DNA from: CAWUKT01 sp964352215
Lineage (GTDB): Bacteria; Bacteroidota; Bacteroidia; J057; JADKCL01
DNA length: 64,000 bases
NCBI GenBank assembly: GCA_964352215.1
Contig: CAYGRE010000025.1
Location: 1 to 64,000, forward strand
Direction: 5' to 3'
Made by a program: the position numbers and the translations under genes. A model generated the notes under the pieces. It searched no databases. It was not told where the DNA came from and was given only the letters and a program-made list of their open reading frames with translations. Position 1 is the stretch's first letter; each line of letters starts with the position of its first letter. Of the stretch, positions 62,991 to 64,000 are shown one piece after another.

Positions 62991-64000
62991 ATGGAAAAGA
63001 TTTATTTCACTCCCGGACCTTCCCAGCTCTACCCGACTGTCAGGCAACATTTACTCCAGGCATTGAGTGACGGAATCCCCTCGATTTCCCACCGATCCAA
63101 AGAGTTCAGGGGTATTTTTGACGAATGTCAGCAGGCCCTCCGTTCCTTGCTCTCTATTCCCGAAGATTACCGGATCTTCTTCTATTCCTCAGCGACGGAA
63201 ATTTGGGAGCGGCTGGTCCAGTACTTTCCCGGCAAGGGCTTCTTCTTTGTCAATGGCAGTTTCTCCGAGCGGTTTCGCGACTTTGCCGAAACCATGGGGG
63301 ACGAGATATCTTCCTATGAAGTCCCCTTTGGACAGGGGTTTGACCGTGGAGTAGCCAAATTGCCGGAAGGAACACGGCTCTGCGGTATGGTTGGCAATGA
63401 GACCAGCTCTGGAATCTGGAGCCCCCCTGAGGACTACTACCTGGTGGCAGAGCAAAATCCCAACACCTATTGCTTTCTTGACCTGGTCTCAGGATGGCCA
63501 GTCTATCCCCTGGACCTGAGCAAACTCGACGGAGCCTACTTTTCGGTTCAGAAAGGATTTGGGCTTCCGGCGGGCCTCGGTGTTTTGGTAATCAGCCCCC
63601 GGGCCTATGAGCAGGTGGTAATGGATGAGAAAGCAGGCTTGTACCGCGGGGTATACCGCAGCTTGCTCAGCATGGGCCAGAAAGCTGATGTACAGCAGAC
63701 TCCCGAAACCCCCAATGTGCTCGGCATTTATTTACTGGCCAAAGTCGCCCGCGACATGGCGGAGCGTGGTCCCGAACTGTATATGGAATCCCAGGAGAAG
63801 GCAAATAAGCTGTATACCTTCTTTGATCAGTCCGAAAGGTGGACCCCCCTGGTTGACATTCCCCGTTGGCGATCAGAAACAGTGATCGTGTTGGATACAC
63901 CCAACAAAGCCAAGGAAATCATTGACGCACTGGCCCAAAAGGGACTGATAATCGCCTCCGGATATGGCCATCGTAAATCAGATCAAGTCCGCATTGCCAA
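62991..64000 (+). CDS. serC: SerC-like class V aminotransferase (3' end outside window)
   Basis: The frame starts at ATG 62991, 11 bases after the fused serA stop, and runs to the window end (336 codons seen). It matches class V PLP aminotransferases: YFTPGPSQLYP at the N-terminus, HRSKEF, the ASG-like YSSATE, DLVSGWPVYPLDL, and the PLP Lys188 in FSVQKGFGLPAG. With SerA and SerB fused just upstream, a phosphoserine aminotransferase role, converting phosphohydroxypyruvate to phosphoserine, is the most likely. It is more like the archaeal-type SerC or alanine-glyoxylate branch than E. coli SerC. Confidence 0.82.
   Translation, partial: MEKIYFTPGPSQLYPTVRQHLLQALSDGIPSISHRSKEFRGIFDECQQALRSLLSIPEDYRIFFYSSATEIWERLVQYFPGKGFFFVNGSFSERFRDFAETMGDEISSYEVPFGQGFDRGVAKLPEGTRLCGMVGNETSSGIWSPPEDYYLVAEQNPNTYCFLDLVSGWPVYPLDLSKLDGAYFSVQKGFGLPAGLGVLVISPRAYEQVVMDEKAGLYRGVYRSLLSMGQKADVQQTPETPNVLGIYLLAKVARDMAERGPELYMESQEKANKLYTFFDQSERWTPLVDIPRWRSETVIVLDTPNKAKEIIDALAQKGLIIASGYGHRKSDQVRIA

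Noticed and set aside
1..64000. tRNA, rRNA, CRISPR or prophage genes
   Set aside because: I looked for cloverleaf ends, conserved T-loop words, regular spaced repeats and phage structural genes and found none that hold.

Overview
The window is a gene-dense piece of a Bacteroidota chromosome, most likely from the Saprospiria or a related marine or freshwater lineage. The clade signs are: Bacteroidota-type promoters (TAnnTTTG at -7, in the best cases with a TTG about 19 bases upstream), almost no Shine-Dalgarno sequences, type IX secretion (T9SS) C-terminal sorting domains, an IPExxxVDY protein in front of pyk, a ~630-residue PurF, a ~1150-residue IleS, and many lipoproteins and outer-membrane proteins. 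Genes lie on both strands in short operons. I saw no rRNA, tRNA, CRISPR array, intact insertion sequence or prophage.

Layout. 1-2.9 kb: a cut-off lipoprotein (perhaps LptC-like), an M20 amidohydrolase and a GT9 heptosyltransferase-like enzyme. 2.9-5.4 kb (minus): acpP-fabF-rnc behind a clear promoter. 5.5-10.3 kb: an IPExxxVDY protein and pyk (4-base stop/start overlap), a DUF937 protein and ppk1. 10.4-15.2 kb: a repeat lipoprotein, a beta-barrel protein, an M1 aminopeptidase and two small envelope proteins. 15.2-19.7 kb (minus): acyl-CoA dehydrogenase, two stand-alone receiver proteins, topB. 19.7-24.5 kb: an accessory strip with a lipoprotein carrying two ExbD/TolR-like domains, an SGNH hydrolase, and a run of gene fragments (cytochrome c peroxidase tail, SGNH tail copy, antitoxin with a decapitated RelE/ParE toxin, esterase head, T9SS protein tail, Reg_prop sensor head). 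24.5-28.6 kb: a membrane-anchored protein, a quinone-oxidoreductase-like MDR enzyme, a methyltransferase, a repeat-bearing non-coding stretch and a small secreted protein. 28.7-33.7 kb: purF and hpt transcribed divergently, a LAS-peptidase-like membrane protein, adk, obg. 33.9-43.1 kb: a T9SS-secreted repeat protein, an MMPL/RND exporter, ileS, lspA. 43.2-48.5 kb: nuoF, sucA, sucB. 48.7-55.2 kb: conserved unknown protein, M19 dipeptidase, beta-barrel protein, lamin-tail-like protein, tyrS, TPR protein. 55.3-60.1 kb (minus): purM, a PorE-like OmpA protein, an MlaE-type permease, Hsp20. 60.4-64 kb: a small membrane protein, then a SerB-like/SerA fusion followed by a SerC-like aminotransferase cut by the window edge.

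Functionally the window is mostly core metabolism (fatty acid synthesis, glycolysis, TCA cycle, purine and serine synthesis, tRNA charging) mixed with envelope biogenesis. The least ordinary parts are the tandem ExbD-like lipoprotein, the gene-fragment strip at 22.3-24.5 kb, the TyrS whose HIGH motif reads GIGN, the SerB-SerA fusion operon, and the 200-base direct-repeat spacing in front of hsp20. I found no clear new multi-gene system. All family calls come from reading the sequence; no database search was run.
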